From: CAZPUS01 sp964589825
GTDB lineage: Bacteria > Fibrobacterota > Chitinivibrionia > Chitinivibrionales > WJKA01
Reading direction: 5' to 3'
Assembly: GCA_964589825.1 (NCBI GenBank)
Contig: CAZPUS010000021.1
Coordinates: forward strand, 1 to 51,032
DNA length: 51,032 nucleotides
Shown here: positions 27,367 to 36,273 of the stretch, piece after piece
Layout: each line of letters begins with the position of its first letter
How positions within the stretch are numbered: position 1 is the first letter of the stretch
Notes under the pieces: model-generated
Seen by the model: the letters and a program-made list of their open reading frames with translations, nothing else
The model's database searches: none
Told to the model about the DNA's origin: nothing
Position numbers and translations under genes: made by a program

Positions 27367-27525
27367 GAACCTATTTTCTCGTGTGTAAAAAAAAACCCTT
27401 TCCCTTCGCAGTATCAGACAAAAATCCGCAATTGCGCGAGAACGCGGCATCTTTTTTCTGCGATGGTGCTGTGCTGGACTGCATCAATGGTATCTACGCA
27501 AAACTCTTGTTGCCTTGTTAAATAC

Positions 27526-28776
27526 TCAGCCCTGTTCCATCGCCTGCTTTACATCAAAAAAGATACCGCTCCCGGCTGCAAGTCGTCGCAGGCACGCAGG
27601 CCCCGCCTCGACAAACGCAGTGTGCGTCACCGTAAGGATTACCGCATCGTATGCTCCTTCCGCAGGGGCATCGACCAGCTCCATATCGTACTCGCGGCGT
27701 ACATCCTCCGGATATGCCACCGGATCCCACACATCCACGTCCATGTGAAATGACTGAAGTTCCCGGATTATATCGATCACCCGTGAGTTGCGGATATCGG
27801 GTACATTCTCCTTGAACGTGATACCGCACACCAGGACCCTGCTTCCGTATATCTGCACTTTTTTCTCGATAAGCATTTTCACCACGTTGCGGGCAAAATA
27901 GCGTCCCATGGCATCGTTTATCCGGCGTCCCGCCAGTATGAGCTGTGGGTGGTGACCGATCTCCTCAGCTTTATACGCAAGGTAGTATGGATCCACACCG
28001 ATACAGTGCCCGCCCACCAGACCGGGACTAAAAGGAAGAAAATTCCATTTTGTCCCCGCGGCTTCGAGCACGGCCCGTGTAGAGATATCCATTTTGTCGA
28101 ATATAATACGCAGCTCGTTCATGAGTGCGATATTAATATCGCGCTGGGTATTTTCGATCACCTTTGCCGCCTCTGCCGCTTTTATAGACGGGGCTTTGTG
28201 AACCCCCGCGGTTACCGCCCGTGCGTAGAGCTCCGCCACCCGATGCTGGGTCTGGGGTGTATCACCGGCAACCACCTTGACGATCGTGGCAAAGGTATGT
28301 ACCTTATCGCCCGGATTGATCCGCTCAGGTGAATACCCGACAAAAAAATCCTCTTTCCATTTCATGCCCGAGCTTTGTTCCAGCACCGGCACGCATTCAT
28401 CCTCGGTTACGCCGGGATACACCGTTGATTCATATATGACCGTGGCACCCTGCTTCATATGCTGTCCCACGGCATGCGAGGCACCGAGCACCGGCCTGAG
28501 GTCGGGATTATTGTGCGCGTCAATCGGCGTGGGCACCGCCACCACTACATAGTTGGCATCCGAGATGACCTCGGGCTGCGCACTGAACACAAGGCTGCTC
28601 TGCGCAAGGTCGTCCCGTGCCACTTCACCGTTGGGATCTTCGTGCGCCTGCAGCTTATTTATGCGCTCTTCATTGATATCAAAGCCCGTAACCTCGTAGT
28701 ACTTTGCGAGTTCAACCGCAAGAGGAAGTCCCACATAACCCAGACCTACAACCGAAACTGTTTCTTTCATGTGCAT
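27526..28776 (-). CDS. Nucleotide-sugar dehydrogenase (UDP-HexNAc 6-dehydrogenase type)
   Basis: The enzyme oxidises C6 of a UDP-sugar to the acid with two NAD+. The Rossmann start VVGLGYVGLPLAVELAKYYEV, FDINEERIN, catalytic Lys205 region (EAAKVIENTQRDINIALMNE) and active-site Cys258 in GGHCIGVDPYYL are all in place. The pattern of AVPTPID, ESTVYPGVTE and YSPERINPGD is that of the WbpA/TviB group, which usually makes UDP-GlcNAcA or UDP-GalNAcA for surface polysaccharide. It is alone here, but the glycan cluster at 42668-46673 could use its product. ATG 28770 is a second possible start behind the same AAAGGA site. Confidence 0.88.
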   Translation of the reverse strand: MHMKETVSVVGLGYVGLPLAVELAKYYEVTGFDINEERINKLQAHEDPNGEVARDDLAQSSLVFSAQPEVISDANYVVVAVPTPIDAHNNPDLRPVLGASHAVGQHMKQGATVIYESTVYPGVTEDECVPVLEQSSGMKWKEDFFVGYSPERINPGDKVHTFATIVKVVAGDTPQTQHRVAELYARAVTAGVHKAPSIKAAEAAKVIENTQRDINIALMNELRIIFDKMDISTRAVLEAAGTKWNFLPFSPGLVGGHCIGVDPYYLAYKAEEIGHHPQLILAGRRINDAMGRYFARNVVKMLIEKKVQIYGSRVLVCGITFKENVPDIRNSRVIDIIRELQSFHMDVDVWDPVAYPEDVRREYDMELVDAPAEGAYDAVILTVTHTAFVEAGPACLRRLAAGSGIFFDVKQAMEQG

Positions 28777-28980
28777 CGATTCCTTTAGTTACGTGCTACC
28801 GAAATACTGCCTGCTGGCAAAAAAAGAAATATACAATTTTCACCCTCCTGAAGGCATCTTTTTTTAATTTCAATTGGTTACAAACTTTTTTCATGGTACG
28901 AGCCCAAAGAGCTTATGTGTTCAACAGCAAAATATCCGCCAGAAAACAGACATGTATCCGTTATTACACCAATTAATAAT

Positions 28981-29151
28981 GTCTCCTTTTTCAGGGGGCT
29001 CTCATTTCTGCAGAAACTCGCCGGCAATCTGCGGCAAAAAAGCTTCCTGGTCTATGCCGGCGACATGCCCCAGACACGTACGCACGCACAGGTACTGCCC
29101 TGGCACCGCATCACCGGCTTCTTCGACAGCCACGCTGCACCGGAGCGATGA
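28981..29151 (+). pseudogene. C-terminal remnant of a DUF4143-type AAA ATPase
   Basis: Fifty or so codons read RQKSFLVYAGDMPQTRT, then VLPWHRITGF, which resembles the last strand-turn-strand of the DUF4143 domain that ends many archaeal and bacterial AAA ATPases of unknown role. Nothing of the ATPase domain is found upstream. The adjacent transposase suggests insertion and deletion removed the rest. The match is from memory of the family pattern. Confidence 0.4.
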
Positions 29152-29251
29152 GATTTTAGCTTGTGAGCTGGTGAGCTTATTAGCCTTTAGCTGAGAACTG
29201 ATTGCCCTTTACTCCGAGCCGACATTTTTCGCAGGCTTCGAGAGACGGCGT

Positions 29252-29316
29252 GGTCAAAATCCTTGAGATTACACATCCAATTTATTTGAGATTACCGGTC
29301 AAATTCTGTGAGATAG
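29252..29316 (+). repeat. Imperfect direct repeat upstream of the transposase
   Basis: GGTCAAAATCCTTGAGATTA (29252-29271) and GGTCAAATTCTGTGAGATAG (29297-29316) share most positions, with a third TTTGAGATTACC between them. Repeated sites like these occur at the ends of some insertion sequences (IS21 type among them). They could be the remains of an element end. Confidence 0.35.
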
Positions 29317-29386
29317 GCCAGTAACTATTGTAACTATCGTAATTGGGTATAGCGACCAGGTTTTTTCAAGAATTCATGGAGTCATT

Positions 29387-30870
29387 ATGTACAAAAAACG
29401 TTATAATCCGGCTCAGACAGTCATACCGTTCGAGGAGTTTGCATTACCGTGTGCGGGTAATCTCGACGCCTCGAACCGGTGGGTTCAGTTGGCCAAGCGT
29501 ATTCCCTGGGAGAAGTTTGTAGATCGCTACGCCCTGTGCTTTTCACAGGATGAAAAACGCGGTGGCAGGGCCATTCCGTTTCGTGTCGGGCTCGGTGCGT
29601 TGATTATCCGGGAGCGTCTCGGCGTCACCGACCGTGAAGCGTTAGCACAGATACGCGAGAACCCGTATCTGCAGTACCTTTTGGGCTTTGAACGGTTTAC
29701 ATCACAAAAGCCGTTTGACCCATCTTTGTATGAACACTTTCGCAAGCGGATCTCTGAGGACATACTTGCAGAAGTAAACGAGGAGATCGTCAAGGCGCAA
29801 TTGGAGGTGAAACGGGAAGAGGTGTCGCGGCGTGTCACGTGCGAAGCGGGAAAGGCAAAAACTGCGTTGAGGATGATGACAATACCGGGGATGCAGGGAA
29901 TGGCGGTAACAGCGGCAAACTGATTATCGACAGCACCTGTGCCCCTGCGGACATTGCGTATCCGACAGATATCCGACTTGTCAATGAGGGGCGAGAGAAG
30001 TGTGAACGCGTTATCGATACTCTGTGGGGGCACATGAGTGCGCAACAGCACACGACATATGGGAAAAAGCCACGAACGTATCGCAAGAAGGCACGCAAGG
30101 AGTACCTGGCGGTGGCCAAGAGCACGCGGGTGTCACACAAACGGCTGCGGAAGGTGCTGAAGAAGCAACTGCAGTATATACGGCGTGATCTGGATCATAT
30201 TGAAACGATGAAAAACACTGTGTCACTAAGCGTGTTATCGAGCAAACAGTATAAGGATTTGTTGGTGATTCACGAAATGTATCTCTGCAAACGCACTCGC
30301 ATTTCGGACCGGATAGTGAGTATATCTCAGCCGCATGTGCGGCCGATTGTACGGGGCAAAGCGGAGCGGAAAACGGAGTTTGGTGCCAAGATATCAGCCT
30401 CGGTGGCTGACGGCTATGTATCACTTGATCGTATACGCTGGGATGCGTACAATGAGGGTAGTGACTTGAAGATGCAGGCACTGCGATATAAAGAACGCCA
30501 CGGCTGTTTCCCAAAATCGATACATGCGGACAAGATATACCGTACGCGAGAGAACCTGCGGTGGTGCAGGAAGAATAACATCAGGTTTTCAGGACTGCCG
30601 TTGGGACGGCCTCCCAAGGAGTGTGAGGCGAACAAAGAAGAGAGTGCGCGGCGGCGCCGGCTGATGCGTGCGGATGAACTCGACCGCATTGAGATCGAGG
30701 GCAGATTCGGGCAATCGAAACGGCGCTACAGCCTCAACAGGGTTATGACGAAACTGCGAAATACTTCTGAATGTGCGATATCCCTGGTCTTTCTGGTAAT
30801 GAACCTGGAGAAGGCCCTTGAGGCGCTTCTTTTTTGTCTTCAAAATGCGATGTCATACCGTCTGTATTGA
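29387..30870 (+). mobile_element. IS5/IS1182-type transposase in two overlapping frames
   Basis: The first frame (29387-29923, 178 aa) carries the DUF772 N-terminal domain: IPFRVGLGALIIRERLGVTD, then NPYLQYLLGF and FDPSLYEHFRKRIS. The second, in the -1 frame (29839-30870), carries the DDE domain: Asp in LIIDSTCAPADIAYPTD, Asp in HADKIYRTRENLRWC and Glu in IEIEGRFGQSKRRYSL. In most relatives both parts are one frame. The overlap contains GGCAAAAAC, where a -1 slip on the A-run would join them, so programmed frameshifting and a disabling mutation are both possible. I found no clear terminal inverted repeats; a 9-bp inverted repeat AGGCATATA/TATATGCCT follows at 30901-30942. Confidence 0.8.
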
Positions 30871-31407
30871 CTTCTTTTCAGCCTCATGGCCTGCATTTCA
30901 AGGCATATATCCTCGTTATATGGGGACCGACGCTATATGCCTGTAGCCGCATAACACGCACATGAGAATCATGCGCTTCGTTCAGCATGCCCAAATTATG
31001 TCCCGTAAAAGACGTAGCTCAAAATCAAGAGCTTGGTTCTAAAAGTCGTGCAACATCTACAGTTACCATTACCTAACTTGAAGCGGTTTTTTCGCGGAAT
31101 CTGCTGCATTCCGCACCACTCTTAAATTCTCGAAAATCATGAGCCAACCAACACGGTTGTCCCATAATTTTCGAGGTTACAATAGCAGCAAAACTCACAG
31201 CAGCTTTCATCAAAAAAACGGCTCAATTTAGGCATTACATAATTGACTTTTCCGGGCAAGTATGCTACAATTATAGCTGTTGCATATTTTTTTGTTCATC
31301 AAATTGAAAGCAGTTCAACTGCCTTTCATCAAAAAAACAGGTTATCCACTAATGTTAATTATCTTTAATGATAAATAGTTATAGTATGTACAAAGGGGGG
31401 TTGCTAT
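30871..31407. other. Gene-free interval after the transposase
   Basis: This interval holds the 9-bp inverted repeat at 30901-30942, the intact 161-bp MITE at 31072-31232 and, near 31302-31345, another fragment resembling the MITE's right end (CTTTCATCAAAAAAAC). No coding frame is credible. A promoter for the STAS gene at 31408 is expected in the last 80 bases. Confidence 0.5.
31072..31232 (+). repeat. Intact MITE, 161 bp, with 5-bp target duplication CATTA
   Basis: The element runs from CCTAACTTGAAGCGG to GGCTCAATTTAGG. The flanks are CATTA (31067-31071) and CATTA (31233-31237), a perfect 5-bp direct repeat. Length is exactly that of the 42453 copy, and blocks such as CATGAGCCAACCAACA, CCCATAATTTT and CTTTCATCAAAA are shared. 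It has no coding capacity and its halves are imperfect inverted copies of each other, so the RNA or single strand would fold into a long hairpin. Confidence 0.9.
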
Positions 31408-31755
31408 ATGGAATTGACGGTTCATGAGCAAGCAAATTACAGTGTGTATCGCATATACGGAAGTATCATGCTGCGCACCATTCCCCATATATCACCGCGT
31501 ATCAATAATCATATTTATTCGGAATATTCGAAACATCTGGTATTCGATTTATCGAATGTTAAATATCTCGATTCAAGTGGTTTAAATTTTTTACGGGCAT
31601 CACATATGCAAATGAAAGAATCGGGCAAACGGGTATACTTTCTAAACCCTGCTCCGAATGTAAGAGAACTTATGGATAATACCGGATTCGATACAGATAC
31701 AAGCATTATAGAGAGTTGTGATGAAATCGAATGCGGGCATGTGCTGGAGCCATGA
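31408..31755 (+). CDS. STAS-domain protein
   Basis: A 115-residue single-domain protein with the STAS core VFDLSNVKYLDSSGLNFLR, including the serine (DSSG) that partner-switching kinases phosphorylate, and a typical C-terminal helix (NVRELMDNTGFD). A good AAGGGGGG ribosome binding site precedes the start. It lies 258 bases before the receiver gene at 32014, so it may be a separate transcript. A likely role is to report phosphatase/kinase state to the signalling cluster downstream. It is distinct in sequence from the STAS protein at 23371. Confidence 0.82.
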   Translation: MELTVHEQANYSVYRIYGSIMLRTIPHISPRINNHIYSEYSKHLVFDLSNVKYLDSSGLNFLRASHMQMKESGKRVYFLNPAPNVRELMDNTGFDTDTSIIESCDEIECGHVLEP

Positions 31756-32013
31756 TCCGTCTATCGGTAGCGCTAGGATACAAACGCATCGGTGTTTTTT
31801 ATTTTGTTGCCGTACAAAACCGCTCGTGTGTCTGAGAAAAAGAGAGTTCCACTGCGAGGCCTGTCCGAAGGTTGGGTAATTTCTTCCGCAGTGCAGCTCA
31901 CTTTTTTAACCTAAAAAATCGCGTTTTTCAGCTTTGGGTGTACTTGGAAAGTAGCACAATAGTTCAGGTAAGGACATCCGCAATTATATTTACTCTGTAA
32001 CGGACTCTGCACT

Positions 32014-32394
32014 ATGAAGATTGACAAACGAATACTTGTAATCGATGATGAAGAATTCGTACTAATGACGACGACGATGCTGCTGAAAAAATACGGCGCC
32101 CGGGTAGAAAGTGCCGAAAACGGTGAACAAGGTGCAAATTTGGCTGTGCAGCAACACTTTGACTGCATTCTGCTGGATATAATGATGCCGCACATGGATG
32201 GCTGGGAAGTGCTGCGATACCTGAAAAAAGAAAAAGTAACAGAAAATTCCAGCATTATCATATTTACTGCAGCAGATGTACTGGTATCCGAAAAGCAGGC
32301 ACGTGAGTACGGTGCGTCAGGTGTATTGCGTAAACCCTTCAATGTGGAAAAACTACTCGACATTTTACAGGAGCCTGTAACAATTGACACATGA
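32014..32394 (+). CDS. CheY-like single-domain response regulator
   Basis: The 126-residue receiver has the full phosphorylation set: Asp11/Asp12 (VIDDEEFV), the phospho-acceptor Asp in CILLDIMMPHMDGW (about residue 55), the Thr in IIFTAAD and the Lys in LRKPF. There is no output domain, so it probably works as a phosphate relay or switch. Its stop overlaps the next start by 11 bases, so it is coupled to the sensor-like protein encoded after it. No strong ribosome binding site is visible. Confidence 0.9.
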   Translation: MKIDKRILVIDDEEFVLMTTTMLLKKYGARVESAENGEQGANLAVQQHFDCILLDIMMPHMDGWEVLRYLKKEKVTENSSIIIFTAADVLVSEKQAREYGASGVLRKPFNVEKLLDILQEPVTIDT

Positions 32395-33460
32395 ATTGGA
32401 TGAATTTTTTAATGAAAGCAGTATGCAGCTTGATGAGCAGCTTATTACGGCAGTCCCGATCGGAATGATCGTATTCGATACCGGTGGTGACCTGGTACGT
32501 GTGAATTCATATGCACAAAAAGTACTTTCTATGCTTTCTATTGATACAATTCTTCTTCGGCAAGAGCAATTTGAAAAAGAACTCGGTATCCAGCGTGATA
32601 CGCATTTATCAAAGGATACGCACAAAAAAATCACTATTGGTGACAACACTCTCAGTATGCAAATAAGAGCCATAGAGCACGATCATACCCAGTACACACT
32701 TTTTGTGCTGCAGGATATTTCGGGTCAGACTGGACAGTTTTCCCGAATGAACCGCCACATGCTCGATACGCTGTGGAATATGAGAAACCGCGTTACTTCT
32801 GTACAGAACTCACTCCATGTGCTTCTCAATTACGAATGCATCGGGAAATCACCCGAAGTCGACAATCTGCTCATTTACAGCATGTTCGAAGTATGGTATG
32901 TGTCACGGCTTATCGAAACACAACGTAGACTTTCACTGCTCAATACGAACTCCGTAGAACAGAACCTGTTGCTGGAGCCGTGTAATCTTCGTGTGCTGGT
33001 AAAGAGTGCCATTTTTGAGGTAACACCGGTTAAAAAACGTTTTAACAAAAATGTCACATTATTAAATAACGTTCCTGAATCGGTTATTGTTAGGGCGGAT
33101 AAACGAACTGCGGAATATGCGATTGCGGCACTCCTTTTAAATGCGGTAATGTATTCAGATGCGAATGAGAGTGTGGCTGTAACACTAAATACGTCGGATA
33201 TCACAGCCGTGGCACTTATCGTCTCCGATTCAGGGTATGGTATTCCCCCGCAGCACCAGCATAAAATATTCTCCTACGGCTTCCGTGCGGATAACGCACA
33301 ACGGTCACGGTATCCCGGTTCCGGGACGGAACTGTACGTGACGCGTGAATTTCTAAGACATATGAATTCACACATCTATTTCGAAAGCAACGAAGGAAAC
33401 GGCAGCGTGTTTACCATTCTATTTTCAGGAGAGTCCGGCAATGAAGGATCTGGTAATTGA
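32384..33460 (+). CDS. PAS-GHKL sensor protein with the H-box histidine replaced
   Basis: The start is TTG 32384 behind CAGGAG. A short PAS-like domain (VPIGMIVFDTGGDLVRVNSYAQKVL) covers residues about 20-115. A dimerisation helix follows in which the usual H-E-x-R-N-P-L-T-S reads WNMRNRVTSV: Trp131 stands where the phosphorylated His should be. The ATPase domain is present, with the N-box Asn253 (ALLLNAVMYSD), DSGYGIP (282-288) and the G2 loop GSGTEL (312-317). It may bind ATP without histidine autophosphorylation. It overlaps the HDOD gene by 20 bases and sits inside the signalling operon. Confidence 0.78.
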   Translation: MTHELDEFFNESSMQLDEQLITAVPIGMIVFDTGGDLVRVNSYAQKVLSMLSIDTILLRQEQFEKELGIQRDTHLSKDTHKKITIGDNTLSMQIRAIEHDHTQYTLFVLQDISGQTGQFSRMNRHMLDTLWNMRNRVTSVQNSLHVLLNYECIGKSPEVDNLLIYSMFEVWYVSRLIETQRRLSLLNTNSVEQNLLLEPCNLRVLVKSAIFEVTPVKKRFNKNVTLLNNVPESVIVRADKRTAEYAIAALLLNAVMYSDANESVAVTLNTSDITAVALIVSDSGYGIPPQHQHKIFSYGFRADNAQRSRYPGSGTELYVTREFLRHMNSHIYFESNEGNGSVFTILFSGESGNEGSGN

Positions 33461-34301
33461 GCAAAAGCTAGGGAATATAGAAGAAATACCAACCCTGCCA
33501 ATCGTATTGCGTCAGATACAGAAAGTATTAAAAAATCCCAACACCAATATGAGTCAGATCGCGCATGTGGTTGCAAAGGATCAGGCGCTTTCCGCGCGTA
33601 CCATACGTCTTGTAAATTCCGCATTTTACGGGTTGGGTAAACAAGTGACATCTATTACTAATGCAATCGTCATTCTCGGATTGAATACGCTCAACAATCT
33701 CATGCTCGGACTGACCGTGGTAAAACTATTCAAAGATGCCAAAATACGAGGATTCGATCCCGAAGAATTCTGGAAACACTGTTTTTCAACCGCATTGATT
33801 GCACGCTATCTTGCACAATATCGGGACGATCTTGATCCGGAAGAGTGCTTTATTTGTGGACTGCTTCATGATATGGGCCGGTTGGTCATGGATCAGTATG
33901 CACAGGATGATTTTTTAAAAGCGCTGGAAATTTCACATAAAAAGGACTTGTCTCTTTACAAATGCGAAGAGACGGTGTTTGGATTCACCCATGCGGATAT
34001 CGGCGCATGGCTGGGAAGAAAATGGCAGCTGCCCGAATCGATTTTTGCGTCGTTACAGTATCATCATTCTTTTGAAAGTATCCCAAATGAATATAAAAAC
34101 TATACAGAGACTGTACTAGCGGTGGCTTCAGCAAATGATCTTACGGGTATTGCACGTATTGGTAACAGCGGGGAACACAAATATCCGGCCGGATCTCTCA
34201 AACGGTATAAAGGTATTACAAAGCAGATGTGTGCGGAAGTGGTTTCACGGGCGCGAAAGCAGATAGATTCCACGATTGCGCAATGGGAAAACGCCTTGTA
34301 G
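33441..34301 (+). CDS. HDOD-domain signalling protein
   Basis: A 286-residue HDOD protein: EEIPTLPIVLRQIQKVL near the start, then AHVVAKDQALSARTIRLVNSAFYG and ITNAIVILGLNTLNNLML. The partial HD motif ICGLLHDMGRLV and a distal HADIGAWLG follow. HDOD domains act as adaptors in signal relay and are often placed beside receivers and kinases; the key metal-binding His-Asp are partly kept, so weak phosphohydrolase activity is not excluded. An AGGAGA site precedes its ATG inside the previous gene. It is 18 bases before the DUF342 gene. Confidence 0.87.
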   Translation: MKDLVIEQKLGNIEEIPTLPIVLRQIQKVLKNPNTNMSQIAHVVAKDQALSARTIRLVNSAFYGLGKQVTSITNAIVILGLNTLNNLMLGLTVVKLFKDAKIRGFDPEEFWKHCFSTALIARYLAQYRDDLDPEECFICGLLHDMGRLVMDQYAQDDFLKALEISHKKDLSLYKCEETVFGFTHADIGAWLGRKWQLPESIFASLQYHHSFESIPNEYKNYTETVLAVASANDLTGIARIGNSGEHKYPAGSLKRYKGITKQMCAEVVSRARKQIDSTIAQWENAL

Positions 34302-34319
34302 AGAGTGTAAGGTACGTAT

Positions 34320-36257
34320 ATGAGCAGTAACGATAATAAATATCCGCAGGCATCGCATGATGATAAGGACCGTGCGCGAATCGATAACTTATTGCAGCGC
34401 ATGGAACAGCGTCTCGATGATATAGAGACCGATGAAATACTCAAAGGCTATAGCATCGAAGAATTAGAACAGAAAGGCATGTTCGGGCAAGGTACAATAC
34501 ACCCGCACCGAAGTGAGTATTCACCGCACCGCACACACGGTTTTTGGTTTGAGAAGGGAATAGATTACGAGATTATTGAGACCTATACCTCTCCGGACGA
34601 AATACCCATAGAAGAACTTGATCATCTTTCCATGGTGGAAAAAGGTCAGCGTTTGGCGGCAAAATCACTTGAAGATAAACACAAAAACATGTCCGGTCTA
34701 CAAGTCGAGGATGTTGTCTCACAGGGATATCTTGACAAGTGTAACTGTACTATCAGGGTACATAACGATACGCTTATTTTTACATCGGCTCTCAGAGGCA
34801 AAGCAGTGGTAATCGAAGATGCACTCTATGTAGTTGGTGCGGACAACAGGGACGCGCATGTCAACGTTACACTGTCACAGGACGCAATGCAGGCTTGGGT
34901 GGACCTGTTTCCCGCAAGGGGTAACGGAAAAACCATACAACTGCAAAATGTCAAAGATATGCTTAAAGCACACGGCGTGGTAAAGGGCATTGACACCGGC
35001 ACAATAGAGAAAGCGATTACAGACATGCATACCACAAAAAAACCAATAAGAGACGTTGTTGTGGCTCGTGGTATGGAGGCGATAGACGGTAAAGACGCAA
35101 CCGTTCATTATAATTTTAACTCGGAGCCGCGTAGGGAACATTTTATTGTTTTGCCGGACGGAAGGGTCGATTACCGGGGTAAGGCACAAATATGCATCGT
35201 GAAGACAGGGGACTTGCTCGCCACCGTTTCCCCCCCGAAGGAGGGCAAAGATGGATATGATGTCGCCGGTGGCGTAATAAAAGCCCGCATCGGAGAAAAA
35301 GAAGTGTTGCACGAAGGTGACGGCGTTGTAGAAAAAGAAGAAGAGGGTTTTCGCTACTTTTTTGCATCCGATACCGGGCAGGTAGTGCTTGACACACATA
35401 TTATTCATGTATATCAGCAGTACACGGTTGAAGGTGACGTCGATTACGCATCGGGAAATATCGATTTTCCCGGCCACGTGATGGTACAAGGGAGCGTGTT
35501 GGCAGGTTTCGAAGTAAAGGCGAGTGGCGATATCGTTGTGATGAAAAGTATCGAAGGGGCACACGTACATGCAGGAAGGGATTTGATCGTGGCAGGAGGT
35601 ATAGTGGGGACGCTCAATACACACATCACATGCGGTCGCAACTGCGAGGTTACCTACTTACAAAACGCATATATCGAGGCACAGGGAAATATCACTATTA
35701 CCAATGCGGCAATACAGAGTGAAACATACTGTAGCGGCTATCTTTCATGTACACAACAAAAAGGTGCGTTGCTTGGCGGTATTGTGCATGCGCTTCGGGG
35801 AATACAAGCGAAGACGGCAGGATCCGAGCAGGGTGCGAAAACGCGTCTTGTTGTTGGAGATGATTACCTCATCAGGAAAAAAATAAACGAACTGGAAGAG
35901 ATTATCTCTTTTTTTAAAAAAAACATAGCAAAGATAGACGAGATCCTTTTGCCCGTTATACGGGAATGGAAAAGAGGTGCCGTACAACACAAAGATAAAG
36001 TGAAACGGGTCAGAGAAATTAAGTACAGAAGAGAAAAGATGAAAAAGGATATTGCGACTCTGGAATGGAAAAAGAGAGCGTTGTCACGCACACAGCCTTC
36101 TCAAATTAATCCGGAAATACACATCAAATCAATTATCTATCCGGATGTCATGGTAAAAATACGGTCTCATAGCAAAAAGATACAACATAAAAGAGAAAAA
36201 GTGATATTTTTCTTTAATCACAAGACAGAATCGATACAAAGCCGTACTCTAACCTGA
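34320..36257 (+). CDS. DUF342 (FapA-like) protein
   Basis: The middle part has the DUF342/FapA core: LPDGRVDYRGKAQICIVKTGDLLATVSPPKEGKDGYDVAGG, followed by short beta-helix repeats (GHVMVQGSVLAGFEVKASGDIVV, HAGRDLIVAGGIVGTLN, CGRNCEVTYLQNAYIEAQGN). A C-terminal coiled coil covers residues about 525-640. The first 200 residues are charged and unlike the Firmicute FapA proteins, where the family affects flagellar assembly. No flagellar genes are visible, so a scaffold role in this signalling operon is as likely. 645 residues. Confidence 0.82.
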   Translation: MSSNDNKYPQASHDDKDRARIDNLLQRMEQRLDDIETDEILKGYSIEELEQKGMFGQGTIHPHRSEYSPHRTHGFWFEKGIDYEIIETYTSPDEIPIEELDHLSMVEKGQRLAAKSLEDKHKNMSGLQVEDVVSQGYLDKCNCTIRVHNDTLIFTSALRGKAVVIEDALYVVGADNRDAHVNVTLSQDAMQAWVDLFPARGNGKTIQLQNVKDMLKAHGVVKGIDTGTIEKAITDMHTTKKPIRDVVVARGMEAIDGKDATVHYNFNSEPRREHFIVLPDGRVDYRGKAQICIVKTGDLLATVSPPKEGKDGYDVAGGVIKARIGEKEVLHEGDGVVEKEEEGFRYFFASDTGQVVLDTHIIHVYQQYTVEGDVDYASGNIDFPGHVMVQGSVLAGFEVKASGDIVVMKSIEGAHVHAGRDLIVAGGIVGTLNTHITCGRNCEVTYLQNAYIEAQGNITITNAAIQSETYCSGYLSCTQQKGALLGGIVHALRGIQAKTAGSEQGAKTRLVVGDDYLIRKKINELEEIISFFKKNIAKIDEILLPVIREWKRGAVQHKDKVKRVREIKYRREKMKKDIATLEWKKRALSRTQPSQINPEIHIKSIIYPDVMVKIRSHSKKIQHKREKVIFFFNHKTESIQSRTLT

Positions 36258-36273
36258 ATAAGATCATATCGCC

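Larger units (their letters stand above)
26794..27525. other. Gene-free interval with a repeat copy and two hairpins
   Basis: This 732-base interval between two minus-strand genes has no acceptable coding frame. It holds a repeat copy (26922-27015), a plus-strand terminator-like hairpin (27074-27109) with no plus-strand gene before it, and a perfect 25-base palindrome (27341-27365) near the end of the nucleotide-sugar dehydrogenase. A second end-like motif (ACCTGCGTTGAGCGG) lies near 27027. Confidence 0.5.

Noticed and set aside
28915..29151. Complete 78-codon gene
   Set aside because: Only the last 50 codons look like protein and they match the end of a longer family, so it is listed as a remnant.
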